In this document: in pieces, positions 25,293 through 34,645 of the stretch
Numbering within the stretch: position 1 is the first letter of the stretch
Layout of the letters: every line of letters starts with the position of its first letter
Source: SVTX01 sp045585895
Lineage (GTDB): Bacteria > Bacillota > Clostridia > Oscillospirales > CAG-272
NCBI GenBank assembly: GCA_045585895.1
Contig: JAZMZI010000143.1
Location: forward strand, 1-51,008
DNA: 51,008 nt
Reading direction: 5' to 3'
Translations under genes and position numbers: made by a program
Notes under the pieces: model-generated
Databases searched by the model: none
What the model saw: only the letters and a program-made list of their open reading frames with translations
Told to the model about the DNA's origin: nothing

Positions 25293-26282
25293 TTATCTTT
25301 TTTTCCTTCTTATAAACAACTTTATTTTATGAACTATTTTAAACGCAATCACGCTTTTGGGAAAAAATCGAACACAAAGCTTCAAATCTTTTCTCATCGG
25401 TATGTTTAGCAATCTCGGGCGCATTTCAATATATTTTTGTGTGATTGCTTTTTTAAAATTACAATAATTCTTATAATCTGTTTTTTTATACGATATTAAC
25501 GTGCCAAAAGATGCACCAAGATTATTTGCTGCTCTTTCACAAGCTGTCTTATATTCACCCTTTGTTTTGAAAAAGTCATATTGCTCCAAATATATCGTCA
25601 AAAGATCTATCCTGTTGTTCTTTATCTTGGAACCCGTTATTCCTTCGGGATTAACGTAATAAAAATACAAATCTTCATCAACAACAATTATCTTTTTAAC
25701 GCGATCAAATATTTTGTACGTCGTAGCTAGATCCTCGTGTATCCTTCCTTTCGGGAATCTGATTCCCTTAAAGAGTGCAACATCATACAATTTGTTACAA
25801 GCAATAATATCTGAAACCGACATATTATTAATAACGTCTGTACTGTCCGCAATGCAGAACTTTACTCTATCTGATTGCTCAATTACTTTACGTATTTCAT
25901 TTTCATTTGAAAATCTTTTGAAACCACACTGCGCAATCTCTGCTCCGTATTCATCGCAAGCGTTTTTCATAAGCTCCACATACCTTAGGTCAATCATATC
26001 GTCGCTGTCAATAAAACATACTTTAGAACCTAACGCCATTTCAATACCCGCGTTTCTGGCATCGGACAATCCTCCGTTTTGCTTATGTAAAACTTTTATC
26101 CTATCATCACTTTCTGCCAATTTATCGCAAAGATCTCCACTGTTATCCGTTGATCCGTCGTCAACAAGAATTATTTCAAGATTTTTGTAGCTTTGATCCA
26201 CTATGCTTTTAACACAACGGACAAGGTATTTTTCCGTATTATACACCGGAACTATTACGGAGACAAGTGCTTTTTCATTCAT
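25293..26282 (-). CDS. Glycosyltransferase family 2 protein
   Basis: 329 residues from ATG 26282, which has GGGTG six bases upstream; an in-frame GTG at 26291 lies inside that site. VSVIVPVYNTEKYLVRCVKSI opens the GT-A fold, DDGSTDNSGDLCD binds the nucleotide, and FIDSDDM holds the DXD motif. It transfers a sugar from a nucleotide donor onto the lipid-linked repeat unit. Specificity is unknown. The stop codon is one base from the GT32 start. Confidence 0.9.
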   Translation of the reverse strand: MNEKALVSVIVPVYNTEKYLVRCVKSIVDQSYKNLEIILVDDGSTDNSGDLCDKLAESDDRIKVLHKQNGGLSDARNAGIEMALGSKVCFIDSDDMIDLRYVELMKNACDEYGAEIAQCGFKRFSNENEIRKVIEQSDRVKFCIADSTDVINNMSVSDIIACNKLYDVALFKGIRFPKGRIHEDLATTYKIFDRVKKIIVVDEDLYFYYVNPEGITGSKIKNNRIDLLTIYLEQYDFFKTKGEYKTACERAANNLGASFGTLISYKKTDYKNYCNFKKAITQKYIEMRPRLLNIPMRKDLKLCVRFFPKSVIAFKIVHKIKLFIRRKKR

Positions 26283-26365
26283 ATGAATCACCCTTTTCTA
26301 ATAAATCTTTACAAATCAGCAGTTACATTCTACAGGATCGACAATATATTGAAATGCTAGGTGTT

Positions 26366-27481
26366 TTACGCATTGGAACAAGGACCGTCACTGTGAACCG
26401 CTTTCAGTCCGTTATTCAGAAGTTCTATAAGTCTATCAGCGGCGATTTTGGGACTCCATTCGTTACGAATCGTGTAGTAAGCCGCCGAGGAAATTGCCTT
26501 TCTTTCGGATTCATTATCCATTAAATGCTTTACACTTGCATAAAGTCTGTCGACATCTCCGTCGGAATACAAAAGTCCGTTTTCACCGTCATTTATAAGA
26601 AATGGCACCGAACCGATAGCTTTATTTGCAACTACGGCACAGGCGGAGTTCATCGATTCGTTAAGCACGACTCCCCACCCTTCCTGACGGTCGGAAGTAA
26701 AGAGATATATTTCGCTTTGCTCCATATATTCCCTTACCCTTTCGGGCAGCATAGCCCCCCTCATAAATACGCAATCGGAAAGGTCGTTTTCCTCAATCAA
26801 AGTCTTGATCTCGTACTCCATATCCCCTGCCCCAACTATGTCAAGGGAGAAGGAATAACCGTCTTTCTTAAGTCTTTTGGCAACCTCCACCGCCAATTCC
26901 GGATGTTTCCAATCGATAAGTCTGCCACACCAAAGCAGAGAATTTTTCTTTTTGGACGCTATAAGCGCGTCAATGTCGTCGTATTGCTTACACTCCGGGA
27001 AGTACCCCCATTTGAAGCATTTGTTTTTATACATACCGAACATTGCAAAATCAGACGCAGTATATGCACTGGCACAGAGCATATATATCGGTTTATTCTG
27101 AGGATTCTGCACATGCCATTTTATCAGTCTTGGGAAATACTTAAAAGGTTCTATTCCCTTTTTCAGTGGTCTCTCGGCATATCTTACGACAGTTTTCCCC
27201 GCTTTAATTCTATCATTTATTAAATCGTGAGGGGCCGAACCCCAAATTACCACGTCTGCTTCGTTTATATCTCTAACGATTTTATCATTTGATTGAGCAT
27301 ACGTTTCATACTTAACAACATAACCAGGAACACTATCGTTTTGCCATCCAAGCTTTACTCTTTCGGAATCCATCTGACTAGTCTCAACAAATCTGTATCC
27401 GTCGCCGATCAATGCATACAATTCGTCTGACAGTGGCTTCTGGTGATGGTTAAAAAAGTTTGACAGAAAAATTATCCTCAT
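26366..27481 (-). CDS. Glycosyltransferase family 4 protein
   Basis: 371 residues from ATG 27481 (MRIIFLSNFF), which has AAGGA upstream. The C-terminal GT-B donor domain shows LLWCGRLIDWKHPELAVEVAKRL and the E-X7-E region (FTSDRQEGWGVVLNESMNSACAVVANKAIGS), so it is a retaining GT4 enzyme. The start is one base from the polymerase stop codon, indicating coupling. The sugar donor is not predictable. Confidence 0.88.
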   Translation of the reverse strand: MRIIFLSNFFNHHQKPLSDELYALIGDGYRFVETSQMDSERVKLGWQNDSVPGYVVKYETYAQSNDKIVRDINEADVVIWGSAPHDLINDRIKAGKTVVRYAERPLKKGIEPFKYFPRLIKWHVQNPQNKPIYMLCASAYTASDFAMFGMYKNKCFKWGYFPECKQYDDIDALIASKKKNSLLWCGRLIDWKHPELAVEVAKRLKKDGYSFSLDIVGAGDMEYEIKTLIEENDLSDCVFMRGAMLPERVREYMEQSEIYLFTSDRQEGWGVVLNESMNSACAVVANKAIGSVPFLINDGENGLLYSDGDVDRLYASVKHLMDNESERKAISSAAYYTIRNEWSPKIAADRLIELLNNGLKAVHSDGPCSNA

Positions 27482-27482
27482 T

Positions 27483-28637
27483 CTAAAATTCCTTTCCCAT
27501 AGGCTCTGTGTCATCGGATGTAAGGCACGCAGGTAACACCAGAATTACAAGATAGAATCCGCCAATTCCGACGAAAACCGATGCCTCGAAGCAACCGCTT
27601 ATCAGCAACGAACAGAATGCTACCGCCGCTAAGGGAGAAATGAATTTCTGCAACATTACGGCACTTCGGTACATAAAATAGCAAGCTGACGCTACCAGCG
27701 GCAAGCCATATGTTCCAAACAAAGTCAATAAAGAATTGTGCAGATTTCCGCCATTATAAAGATCGTATCTGCCAAAAGCAAGATAATCTTTTGCGTTACT
27801 CATTACCATTCCCCAAATTTGTTCTCTCGTATTGATACTTTTATCTATTCCAAGAAAACCCGTAAATTTCTCGGCAATCGGCAAAACTGCATACATATAT
27901 ACGAAAAATACGATAATTGGCGCGGTGACGGCAAGAAACAATACCCATTTTGGCATATTCCTCTTTCCGATTATTCGGTATAACACAATAAAGGCTAAAA
28001 ATACGATTGCCGCTATCATAGAATTTCTTGATTCCGTTGCGAATATAACGTGCAATAATCCCGCCAACACCAAAGCGTAGACTATTTTCATAAACCATTT
28101 ATGCTCGAAGAAAAAGCAACCGTTAATTATAAAAATACCCAATATCCAAAGACCTGCCGCATTTGGATTTCCAAAATCAAACGCAATGGATTGAGTTGTG
28201 CCGAAATATATAGTATCGTATCCCAAAAAGTAAAACATTACCAGAGTTATAACAGCAACCGCCAAGAATATATAGGAGACTGTCTTTCGGCCCCATTTCT
28301 TCATTCTTATCTTGGGGGCATAAGAAATACATATAAAAGTACAAAGAGTTATTAAAAAACTCTTATAATAGTCAAATTCAATTTTGATTCCGCCGTAAAG
28401 AACTGCCAAAATCATAAAAGCAGTTACTATAATAAGCCACGGATCGACTTTTCTGCGAACAAGCACATCCATAGCCGCAAGCCCGATCACCATCATAATA
28501 GAAACGGCAAAAGATAAGCTTATGATAGAATCTATACCCAATAATCCACCCAAATAGCTTACCGCAGTCAAAACTGCAATAATGACCAATATAGGAGTAT
28601 TAAAAGTATAACTCTTATTTAAAGAATCCTTCAGCAT
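27483..28637 (-). CDS. wzy: O-antigen ligase/polymerase-like membrane protein (Wzy)
   Basis: 384 residues with about 10–11 hydrophobic segments and one long outer loop (about residues 265–300) containing NTREQIWGMVMSNAKDYLAFGRYDLYNGGNLHNSLL. The H-N-S-L and arginine-rich loop pattern is typical of the Wzy_C/O-antigen ligase fold. In a Gram-positive Wzx/Wzy operon it most likely polymerises flipped repeat units. It lies between two GT4 genes and is tightly spaced with both. Sequence conservation of Wzy proteins is low, so the assignment rests on topology and context. Confidence 0.8.
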   Translation of the reverse strand: MLKDSLNKSYTFNTPILVIIAVLTAVSYLGGLLGIDSIISLSFAVSIMMVIGLAAMDVLVRRKVDPWLIIVTAFMILAVLYGGIKIEFDYYKSFLITLCTFICISYAPKIRMKKWGRKTVSYIFLAVAVITLVMFYFLGYDTIYFGTTQSIAFDFGNPNAAGLWILGIFIINGCFFFEHKWFMKIVYALVLAGLLHVIFATESRNSMIAAIVFLAFIVLYRIIGKRNMPKWVLFLAVTAPIIVFFVYMYAVLPIAEKFTGFLGIDKSINTREQIWGMVMSNAKDYLAFGRYDLYNGGNLHNSLLTLFGTYGLPLVASACYFMYRSAVMLQKFISPLAAVAFCSLLISGCFEASVFVGIGGFYLVILVLPACLTSDDTEPMGKEF

Positions 28638-28639
28638 TA

Positions 28640-29848
28640 TTAACTCCTTGCTTCATATACTGCCCTATAGTTTTCGCACATAACACTCTTTGAATATTTA
28701 AGTGTTGCCGCCGCAGAGATCTCGCCTGGATCAAGGCTGCGTCCAATAATATCCTCGGTCTTTGCGACCAAAGCGTCAATGTCGCCGTATTCGACAAAAT
28801 CGCAATACTCGTCGATAGCGATAGTCTCGGGGCCGCCGGCTTTAAATCCAATAACCGGAGTACCGCAACAAAGACTTTCCGCAACGATCATTGAAAAAGT
28901 CTCCTTTTTACTTGCGATCACCGTCACGTCGGCAAGCGAATAAAGCGCCGCCAGACGCCTCTGATTCGAAACTCTGCCAAGCAACGTCAGATTTTCGGGA
29001 ACGCTTATTCCGTCGGAATAGTCACCCGCAACTATAACCCTGACTCCCTTGTCCTTCAGTGCCTCGGCAAGCTTTATAACGTAATATCCACCCTTGAAAT
29101 TATCCTTTTCATCGCTGAAATAAGGCGTGGCGTGAAAAATCACCTTTTCGTCGGTAAGCCCAAGCTCACGACGAAGCTCATCGGTCTCATAAGGATGAAA
29201 TACCTCGGTATCAAGTCCGTTAAGCACCACCGTGTGCTTATGATCCTTCAAGATAGGTGAGCGCTTTGCCCTCTCCATAAGCCAAGGAGATACCGAGGTT
29301 ACAGTGAGATTCTCAAACCCATCAAAAGCCTTTTTCATCTTGATCCAAGAAGCGTGGGTGCCGTCGAAAAGCAGTGATTTCGTCTCTTTTTTGAGCCTCG
29401 GACAGTTTCCGCAGCCCGTTGTCCACCTTTCGCACTCGAGAGCGTGTCCGCAGTTAGCGGTGTGCATAAACTCGGCGTGAAGAGTAAGAACAGTCTTGAT
29501 TCCGCTCTTTTTAAGCCATGAAATAAGTCGGTAAATATTCACGAAATACCCGTTGATGCAGTGCAGATGCACCACGTCGGGCTTTTCTTTTTTTATGATG
29601 CTTATGAGCTTGTTCGTTGAAAGCAGGCAACCGCCGTACATAATTCCCGTAAAGCGCGTCAGCAGATTATTAAACTTTGAGTAAAGCTCTCCGCAGGTCT
29701 TGTAAACGCCCGCGTCACCCGTCTTTTCCCCTCTGCCGTAGCAGATAACGGAATCCACTCCGTTGGCAAGCAGTTCTCTATGTACGTCGCACATGATCTT
29801 GCCCGTGCTTCCTTTGTTATACACGCAATTAACCTGTAATACCTTCAC
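28640..29848 (-). CDS. Glycosyltransferase family 4 protein (WcaC-like)
   Basis: 402 residues, starting with GTG behind GAGG. It has an N-terminal GSTGKIMCDVHREL segment typical of WcaC-like GT4 enzymes, a central cysteine-rich HAEFMHTANCGHALECERWTTGCGNCP region that may bind metal, and the C-terminal ETFSMIVAESLCCGTPVIGFKAGGPETI donor site. It adds a sugar to the repeat unit. This gene is less A/T-rich than the ones transcribed after it. Confidence 0.87.
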   Translation of the reverse strand: MKVLQVNCVYNKGSTGKIMCDVHRELLANGVDSVICYGRGEKTGDAGVYKTCGELYSKFNNLLTRFTGIMYGGCLLSTNKLISIIKKEKPDVVHLHCINGYFVNIYRLISWLKKSGIKTVLTLHAEFMHTANCGHALECERWTTGCGNCPRLKKETKSLLFDGTHASWIKMKKAFDGFENLTVTSVSPWLMERAKRSPILKDHKHTVVLNGLDTEVFHPYETDELRRELGLTDEKVIFHATPYFSDEKDNFKGGYYVIKLAEALKDKGVRVIVAGDYSDGISVPENLTLLGRVSNQRRLAALYSLADVTVIASKKETFSMIVAESLCCGTPVIGFKAGGPETIAIDEYCDFVEYGDIDALVAKTEDIIGRSLDPGEISAAATLKYSKSVMCENYRAVYEARS

Positions 29849-29855
29849 GATTACC

Positions 29856-31118
29856 TCACAAACCGTTTAACAATTCATTAAACTTCTCTCTGTTTTTAAC
29901 GGCACTATGGTTGCGCTCCGCCACCGTTATTGCCCTATTAATGTAATAATTTCTCTTTTCTTTATCTTCAATGATTTCCTCAAGCCTGTCTTTCAACTCG
30001 GAAGGCTCGGAGATAACAAGCGCGCAATCATTCTCTTTTACGTATTTAGCGCAAGTAATGTTCTCGGGAACGTAAAGCACGAAACAGGTTCCTCCGGCAA
30101 GACTATCTGCGATCTTGGTTGAAAAACCGTGAGCGATATCCTTGGTATAAAATTTTTCAAAGCTTTCGGTGTGAAAAATAAGCATACTTCTTTTGATGAC
30201 CTGCTTGACCTCTTCGTAGCTTACGAGTCCCTTGTAATCGATAGCGTCACAGCCCTCAAATGCCGACTTTACTTCGTCATTAGGCAGCCTTCCGTAAACG
30301 TCAAGCTTATATTCACCCGAAATACCGTTTAGGGCCTTGGCGATCTCGATCAATCCCAGATGTCGGTTCAAACCGAGGTTTCCGAGATATGAGAACACAG
30401 GCTCGTCACCGTCCTTAACGCAAGGCAGAACGTCGGTAGCGGTATAGATAAAATCGCTGTTTTTATTAAACTCGCCGTCGTATAAAAGCTTAAGATCCTC
30501 GCTGATATATATAGAAAGAGCCGAATGACCGATCGCCTTTTTCACGGATCTCTTTAAAATACCGCTGAATATGGGATAAAGCAATCCCGACAGTCCGCTG
30601 TTACGGAAATAATTATAATTTTTAAAGTAATAATCCTCGCTGTTGTAGATAGCGAGAGGAGCGTTATACTTCTTGGATATTTCAACGGAAATGTCGTATA
30701 AAAATGGACAGTCTCCCGCTTGAAGCAAAACTATCTCGGGCTTAAATCCATCCACCCAAGAATAAAATTCTTTTCTCCATCCTTTTCTGCTCCACACGAA
30801 ATTTCTTACGAGCATCGTAAAGGGATTTCGCTTCGTTTTGCGCTTATTGGCCGTTTTTACTCCGACCTCATTTTCCGCTGCGTCTTCTGCTATTACGCTA
30901 CCCGCGCTCTTTCTTTTTAAAAAGGCTTTCAACACCTGACCGTCGGTAGCTCTGAAAAAGCTTCGGCAAGCGGAGTGATCGGGCTTGTCCGACTGTATAA
31001 AAAACTGCGCAAGCCTTTCTCTGTCCTCGCTCATAAAGAAGTTTTTTAGCGTTCTTCCGTTTGAGCTTGCGTCGCAGAGCGCGTTGTTGGAAATTATCAG
31101 CACTCGTTTATTTAACAT
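29856..31118 (-). CDS. Putative GT-B glycosyltransferase
   Basis: 420 residues. It is recognisable as GT-B from FSYLGNLGLNRHLGLIEIAKALNGI and KLDVYGRLPNDEVKSAFEGCDAIDYKGLVSYEEV in the C-terminal half, with a divergent donor site (HGFSTKIADSLAGGTCFVLY). It was not matched to a specific family beyond GT4-like. The ATG overlaps the end of the acyltransferase gene by 11 bases, with the ribosome site (GAGG) inside that gene. It probably transfers one sugar of the repeat. Confidence 0.75.
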   Translation of the reverse strand: MLNKRVLIISNNALCDASSNGRTLKNFFMSEDRERLAQFFIQSDKPDHSACRSFFRATDGQVLKAFLKRKSAGSVIAEDAAENEVGVKTANKRKTKRNPFTMLVRNFVWSRKGWRKEFYSWVDGFKPEIVLLQAGDCPFLYDISVEISKKYNAPLAIYNSEDYYFKNYNYFRNSGLSGLLYPIFSGILKRSVKKAIGHSALSIYISEDLKLLYDGEFNKNSDFIYTATDVLPCVKDGDEPVFSYLGNLGLNRHLGLIEIAKALNGISGEYKLDVYGRLPNDEVKSAFEGCDAIDYKGLVSYEEVKQVIKRSMLIFHTESFEKFYTKDIAHGFSTKIADSLAGGTCFVLYVPENITCAKYVKENDCALVISEPSELKDRLEEIIEDKEKRNYYINRAITVAERNHSAVKNREKFNELLNGL

Positions 31119-32154
31119 TAGAACCTCGTTTTTTTAATACAAGAGACAAATATTTTTGTATATAGGTTTTGGCGAAATATATTGCGGAACAAATTATAAA
31201 TGCAACCACAAAAAAAATAGCAATTGAAAAATAATCTGTCGTTTGGGGAATACAAAATGCGTGTACAAGATACAGCTCGTTCGAAATCATACCGATAAAA
31301 ATGAACGGTAGCATTAACTGATTAACATTTTTGAAAAACTTACTGAAAATACTTACAATAGCTACAAGCGCCAAAGCTAACAAAACAGCTTGCAACGCAT
31401 AAACCGTGTTGTAAACTACCCAGTGGCTCTCCCTGATAATCGGAATCTGCCTTAACGCTAACATTCCCACACCGGAAAACAAAAACATTAAAGCGAAATA
31501 CTGTTTTTCAAAAACGAATTTTAATCTGTTTCGGTTAATTGCGTAAACTACTCCAAGGGTAAAAGAGAACACCTGTTGCTTAAATAGACCTCCGAGGAAG
31601 ATAAACATAGCAATAGCGGACAAGCCAAGAACCACATACTTAAATATCCGCTTCTTTTTTGAAAGTAGCTCTGCAATATAGAAAGCAATATAATACAAAA
31701 ACAGACATTGCATATACCATCCGTACGGATGCATGGTATCGATCAACAACAGATCAAGAATTACGTCAATAAAAGTAAAATCACTATATAAGAAAATGTA
31801 CCCGAAAACTTCTATGACTAAATACGGAAGATATGCAACCTTTAGTCTTTTCAGCCAATAACCCTTTACCCCATTCTTTTCTGCCGACAACTGCAATCCG
31901 TATCCCGATAAGAACAGAAAGACGGCGACTCCAAAGGAACCCAAAGGTGTCATATACCTTACTCCAAAGGCATTCGCTATGTGAGACATCATAATTAGAG
32001 TTATCGCAATTCCCTTGCAAGCTAAAGAGATATCCTTGGAAATAGGCACCGAAGAAATACTAAGCGTTTTTCCTTTTTTACAAAAGTTAAGGATAACAAC
32101 CGAAAACAAATACAGCAATGCCAAAAAGCCTATCATAAAAATCATTTTTTTCAT
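31108..32154 (-). CDS. Acyltransferase family 3 membrane protein
   Basis: 348 residues with about 10 hydrophobic segments. The GIAITLIMMSHIANAFG segment carries the histidine of the acyltransferase-3 (OafA-like) active site, and LFLSGYGL and MHPYGWYMQCLFLYYIAFY are typical. It probably O-acetylates the polysaccharide using a cytoplasmic acyl donor. The gene is A/T-rich. Its stop codon lies within the next gene. Confidence 0.83.
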   Translation of the reverse strand: MKKMIFMIGFLALLYLFSVVILNFCKKGKTLSISSVPISKDISLACKGIAITLIMMSHIANAFGVRYMTPLGSFGVAVFLFLSGYGLQLSAEKNGVKGYWLKRLKVAYLPYLVIEVFGYIFLYSDFTFIDVILDLLLIDTMHPYGWYMQCLFLYYIAFYIAELLSKKKRIFKYVVLGLSAIAMFIFLGGLFKQQVFSFTLGVVYAINRNRLKFVFEKQYFALMFLFSGVGMLALRQIPIIRESHWVVYNTVYALQAVLLALALVAIVSIFSKFFKNVNQLMLPFIFIGMISNELYLVHAFCIPQTTDYFSIAIFFVVAFIICSAIYFAKTYIQKYLSLVLKKRGSNVK

Positions 32155-32177
32155 AAGCCGTTAACTCCTTTCGGCAC

Positions 32178-32960
32178 TTATATCTGCCTTTTTGCTCCCG
32201 ACATCATAAGCTTGACCATCTCCGTAAAGCTCTTGTCGGTCTTTTTGCGGAGTCTCAAAGCGCGTCTGCATATTGCAATCAGAGCAAGACGGCCGTAAAT
32301 ACGGGAATAAACGTACCCGATCGAAACGAAATATTTTTCGTTATAGCCTCTAAACCAAGAGCTTTCGCCTTGATTGATATAGCTCAACAATACGGGGCTG
32401 ACGTATATTTTCGCTTTACAAGCTATAAGGTCACTGAAAAACGCCGAATCCTCGCCGCAAAAATACTCTGCGCCCGAACCCAGGTTTGTCTGAAAATAAA
32501 TATTTTTATTTACCAAAAAATCACGCTTTATTACAAGACAAGGCACACCGGCAGACATAAGCTCTTTCTTTTTAGCTCTATGAAGCTTAGACGGTCTTCT
32601 AAAGCTCATAGGTCTATCCTTATTTGTGCTTTCGCAATAAAACTTAATTCCGTCGGCGTTAGGACATTTTTCAAATTCTTTTTTTATTATTTCCTCGTAT
32701 CCGTCCTCCATTACCTGATCGTCATCGGCAAACATAACGTATTCAGCGGTGGAATAAGCCAATGCCATATTTCTGTTTCTGCTGAGTCCTCTGGTATTGG
32801 TGGTAATCATCCCGACTCTGTTTTCACCGCGCTTTTCTTCGAGAAAAAAGCAATCGTCCGACTGATTGGCAATTATAGCATCGGTCTGCAAATTCATACT
32901 TTCGTACTTTGACGTATCCTTTTCAAACATCGTAGTAACGAGAACCTCTAATCTACCCAT
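32178..32960 (-). CDS. Glycosyltransferase family 2-like protein
   Basis: 260 residues from ATG 32960, with AGGAG upstream; an upstream in-frame start overlaps licD but lacks a site. The segment GLSRNRNMALAYSTAEYVMFADDDQVMEDGYEE includes the DDD metal motif of the GT-A fold. The canonical N-terminal VPxYN block is replaced by LEVLVTTMFEKD, as in a gut-bacterial subgroup. It lies directly after licD. The donor is unknown. Confidence 0.8.
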   Translation of the reverse strand: MGRLEVLVTTMFEKDTSKYESMNLQTDAIIANQSDDCFFLEEKRGENRVGMITTNTRGLSRNRNMALAYSTAEYVMFADDDQVMEDGYEEIIKKEFEKCPNADGIKFYCESTNKDRPMSFRRPSKLHRAKKKELMSAGVPCLVIKRDFLVNKNIYFQTNLGSGAEYFCGEDSAFFSDLIACKAKIYVSPVLLSYINQGESSWFRGYNEKYFVSIGYVYSRIYGRLALIAICRRALRLRKKTDKSFTEMVKLMMSGAKRQI

Positions 32961-32974
32961 AAGCTCTCCTGTGA

Positions 32975-33799
32975 TCAAGAATTAAAATAATGCGAATAAT
33001 CCTTCTCGGTATCGTATATCATAGCGTGCACCGCCGCCTTTTGAGCCTCTTCACTCGGAAGCTTCATATAATCTCCGTAACGGTATTCAAGATACTCTTT
33101 TATCCTTTCAGATCCGAGCAAAACCGTGTCCTCAAAAGGAATATCCACGGGCGACTCGAAAAAGCTCTTATCGAAAAGTCCGTTTCTGAATTTCGCGGGG
33201 GTTATCCAATAGCAATACATAAAATTATCAGTACGGTCATCAAACTTAAATATCCGCTTATAAGCGATCTTTGCCATAAGCTTGCAAGGCATGAACTTTA
33301 AAGATTTAAGCACCAACGCCTGTCCGCGCGTCTTAGGCTTCCAGTTTCTCTGTGAAAGGCCGTAGAGCGTTACGAATTTCGACTCGTAGTAGGTAAGCTT
33401 CTGTGAAAAAACGCTCTTTGGTACTTTATGAAGGATCATAATATCAACGTAGATGCCGTGGTGCATCTCCTTGCAATCCTTAAAATTCTCCTCGATAAAG
33501 GTGGTGCCGTTCATTCTTATCTTTGCGTATTCAAGATAATTTGGCGTAGTTCTCCACTCTTGAAGCACGAAGCTTTCGCTCTTTTGCTCCTCGAATACTT
33601 TTTTAAACTTTTCATATTCCGAGGGGGTCATAAAAATATCGAGATCGTCGTCCCACGGAATAAACCCGCCGTGACGAATAGCGCCCAGTGCCGTACCACC
33701 CATTATGTAATAGACTATTCCGTTTTCGCGGCAGAGCTTGTCTATATATTTCATCGTTTCAAGGATCTTTTCCTGAACGTCTCTTACGGAGTTTTCCAT
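32975..33799 (-). CDS. licD: LicD family phosphotransferase
   Basis: 274 residues. YIMGGTALGAIRHGGFIPWDDDLDIFM (about residues 31–57) is the hallmark LicD nucleotidyltransferase motif with its Asp metal ligands. LicD enzymes move a phospho-alcohol such as phosphocholine from a CDP/CMP-activated donor onto a sugar hydroxyl. Here a CMP-phosphonate from the PepM fusion, or CDP-glycerol from the TagD-like enzyme at 34642, is the plausible donor. It is the only LicD in the operon. The length and motif look intact. Confidence 0.88.
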   Translation of the reverse strand: MENSVRDVQEKILETMKYIDKLCRENGIVYYIMGGTALGAIRHGGFIPWDDDLDIFMTPSEYEKFKKVFEEQKSESFVLQEWRTTPNYLEYAKIRMNGTTFIEENFKDCKEMHHGIYVDIMILHKVPKSVFSQKLTYYESKFVTLYGLSQRNWKPKTRGQALVLKSLKFMPCKLMAKIAYKRIFKFDDRTDNFMYCYWITPAKFRNGLFDKSFFESPVDIPFEDTVLLGSERIKEYLEYRYGDYMKLPSEEAQKAAVHAMIYDTEKDYSHYFNS

Positions 33800-33814
33800 A
33801 TTTTTGCCTTTCGA

Positions 33815-34645
33815 CTATATTTTCTTCGCAAGGTAATAATACCTGCTCATAAACTTCTTCATTAAGGGGATTTTTATCAAGATCTTGGCAACCGTTTTAA
33901 TTGCCTTGAACAAAAAGGTCTTAAAAACGTACTTAAAAGCCGATTTCGTCCATCTGTGAGGATGAGTGCTTATAATGTTGCCGCCGTCTCTCGACAGCGC
34001 CTTAAGCAGCGCATCCGTATCCTTATAAAGTACGTTCTTATCGTCACTTTTGACGCGGTCATTGTTGATAGGGTCAAAAATCATTTGAAAATGTCTGCCT
34101 GCGTCGGAAAAATAGAGATAATCGGTCTTATATTTTCTCTTGAAATCCACCATAATATCCGACATATTCGGATAAAGGCTCTGCACCTTTTCACTGCGAA
34201 AGAAATCGCGGTTTGAGGTATATCCTACTCTTTCGACGATCGGATTTCCGTGCTGACACAGGGTTTTAAGATAAAATCCGTTGTTTTCAAAAACCTTAAC
34301 GTTTGCATCAAACTCAGCGATAGCTTTTCCCAAATCACCCTTAGAGCTGTCCATAACGTCGTAGTGATAGGATATCTCGTGCCCCATCTCCTGCATTTTT
34401 TTCAGCATTTCGACGTTCTTTTCATCACTCATAAGGTACGCCTGAACGTAATACGATCCGCGATGACCGTGCTTTTGCTCGATCTGCGCCATTTTAAACG
34501 CCTTTGCTACGTCGGTCTCAACGTCGTGCTTTAAAACAACGTATTTTTCTTTGTCGGGCTTGACTTCTTTCGCGGGAATACTCTGCACACCGCCATCCGA
34601 TAGCTTTTGGCAAAAATCATTCCATTTTTTATAAACAAAAATCAT
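33815..34645 (-). CDS. Polysaccharide deacetylase-like (NodB-fold) protein
   Basis: 276 residues. YVVLKHDVETDVAKAFKMAQIE (about residues 31–52) resembles the metal-binding HDV(D/E) start of WbmS-type NodB-fold proteins, where the usual TFDDG is replaced. SYHYDVMD (about 92–99) and STHPHRWTKS supply further histidines. It may deacetylate an N-acetyl sugar in the repeat unit or may have another hydrolase role; experimental data for this branch are scarce. The ATG overlaps the stop of the TagD-like gene (ATGA) and licD follows 15 bases later, suggesting a three-gene module. Confidence 0.65.
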   Translation of the reverse strand: MIFVYKKWNDFCQKLSDGGVQSIPAKEVKPDKEKYVVLKHDVETDVAKAFKMAQIEQKHGHRGSYYVQAYLMSDEKNVEMLKKMQEMGHEISYHYDVMDSSKGDLGKAIAEFDANVKVFENNGFYLKTLCQHGNPIVERVGYTSNRDFFRSEKVQSLYPNMSDIMVDFKRKYKTDYLYFSDAGRHFQMIFDPINNDRVKSDDKNVLYKDTDALLKALSRDGGNIISTHPHRWTKSAFKYVFKTFLFKAIKTVAKILIKIPLMKKFMSRYYYLAKKI

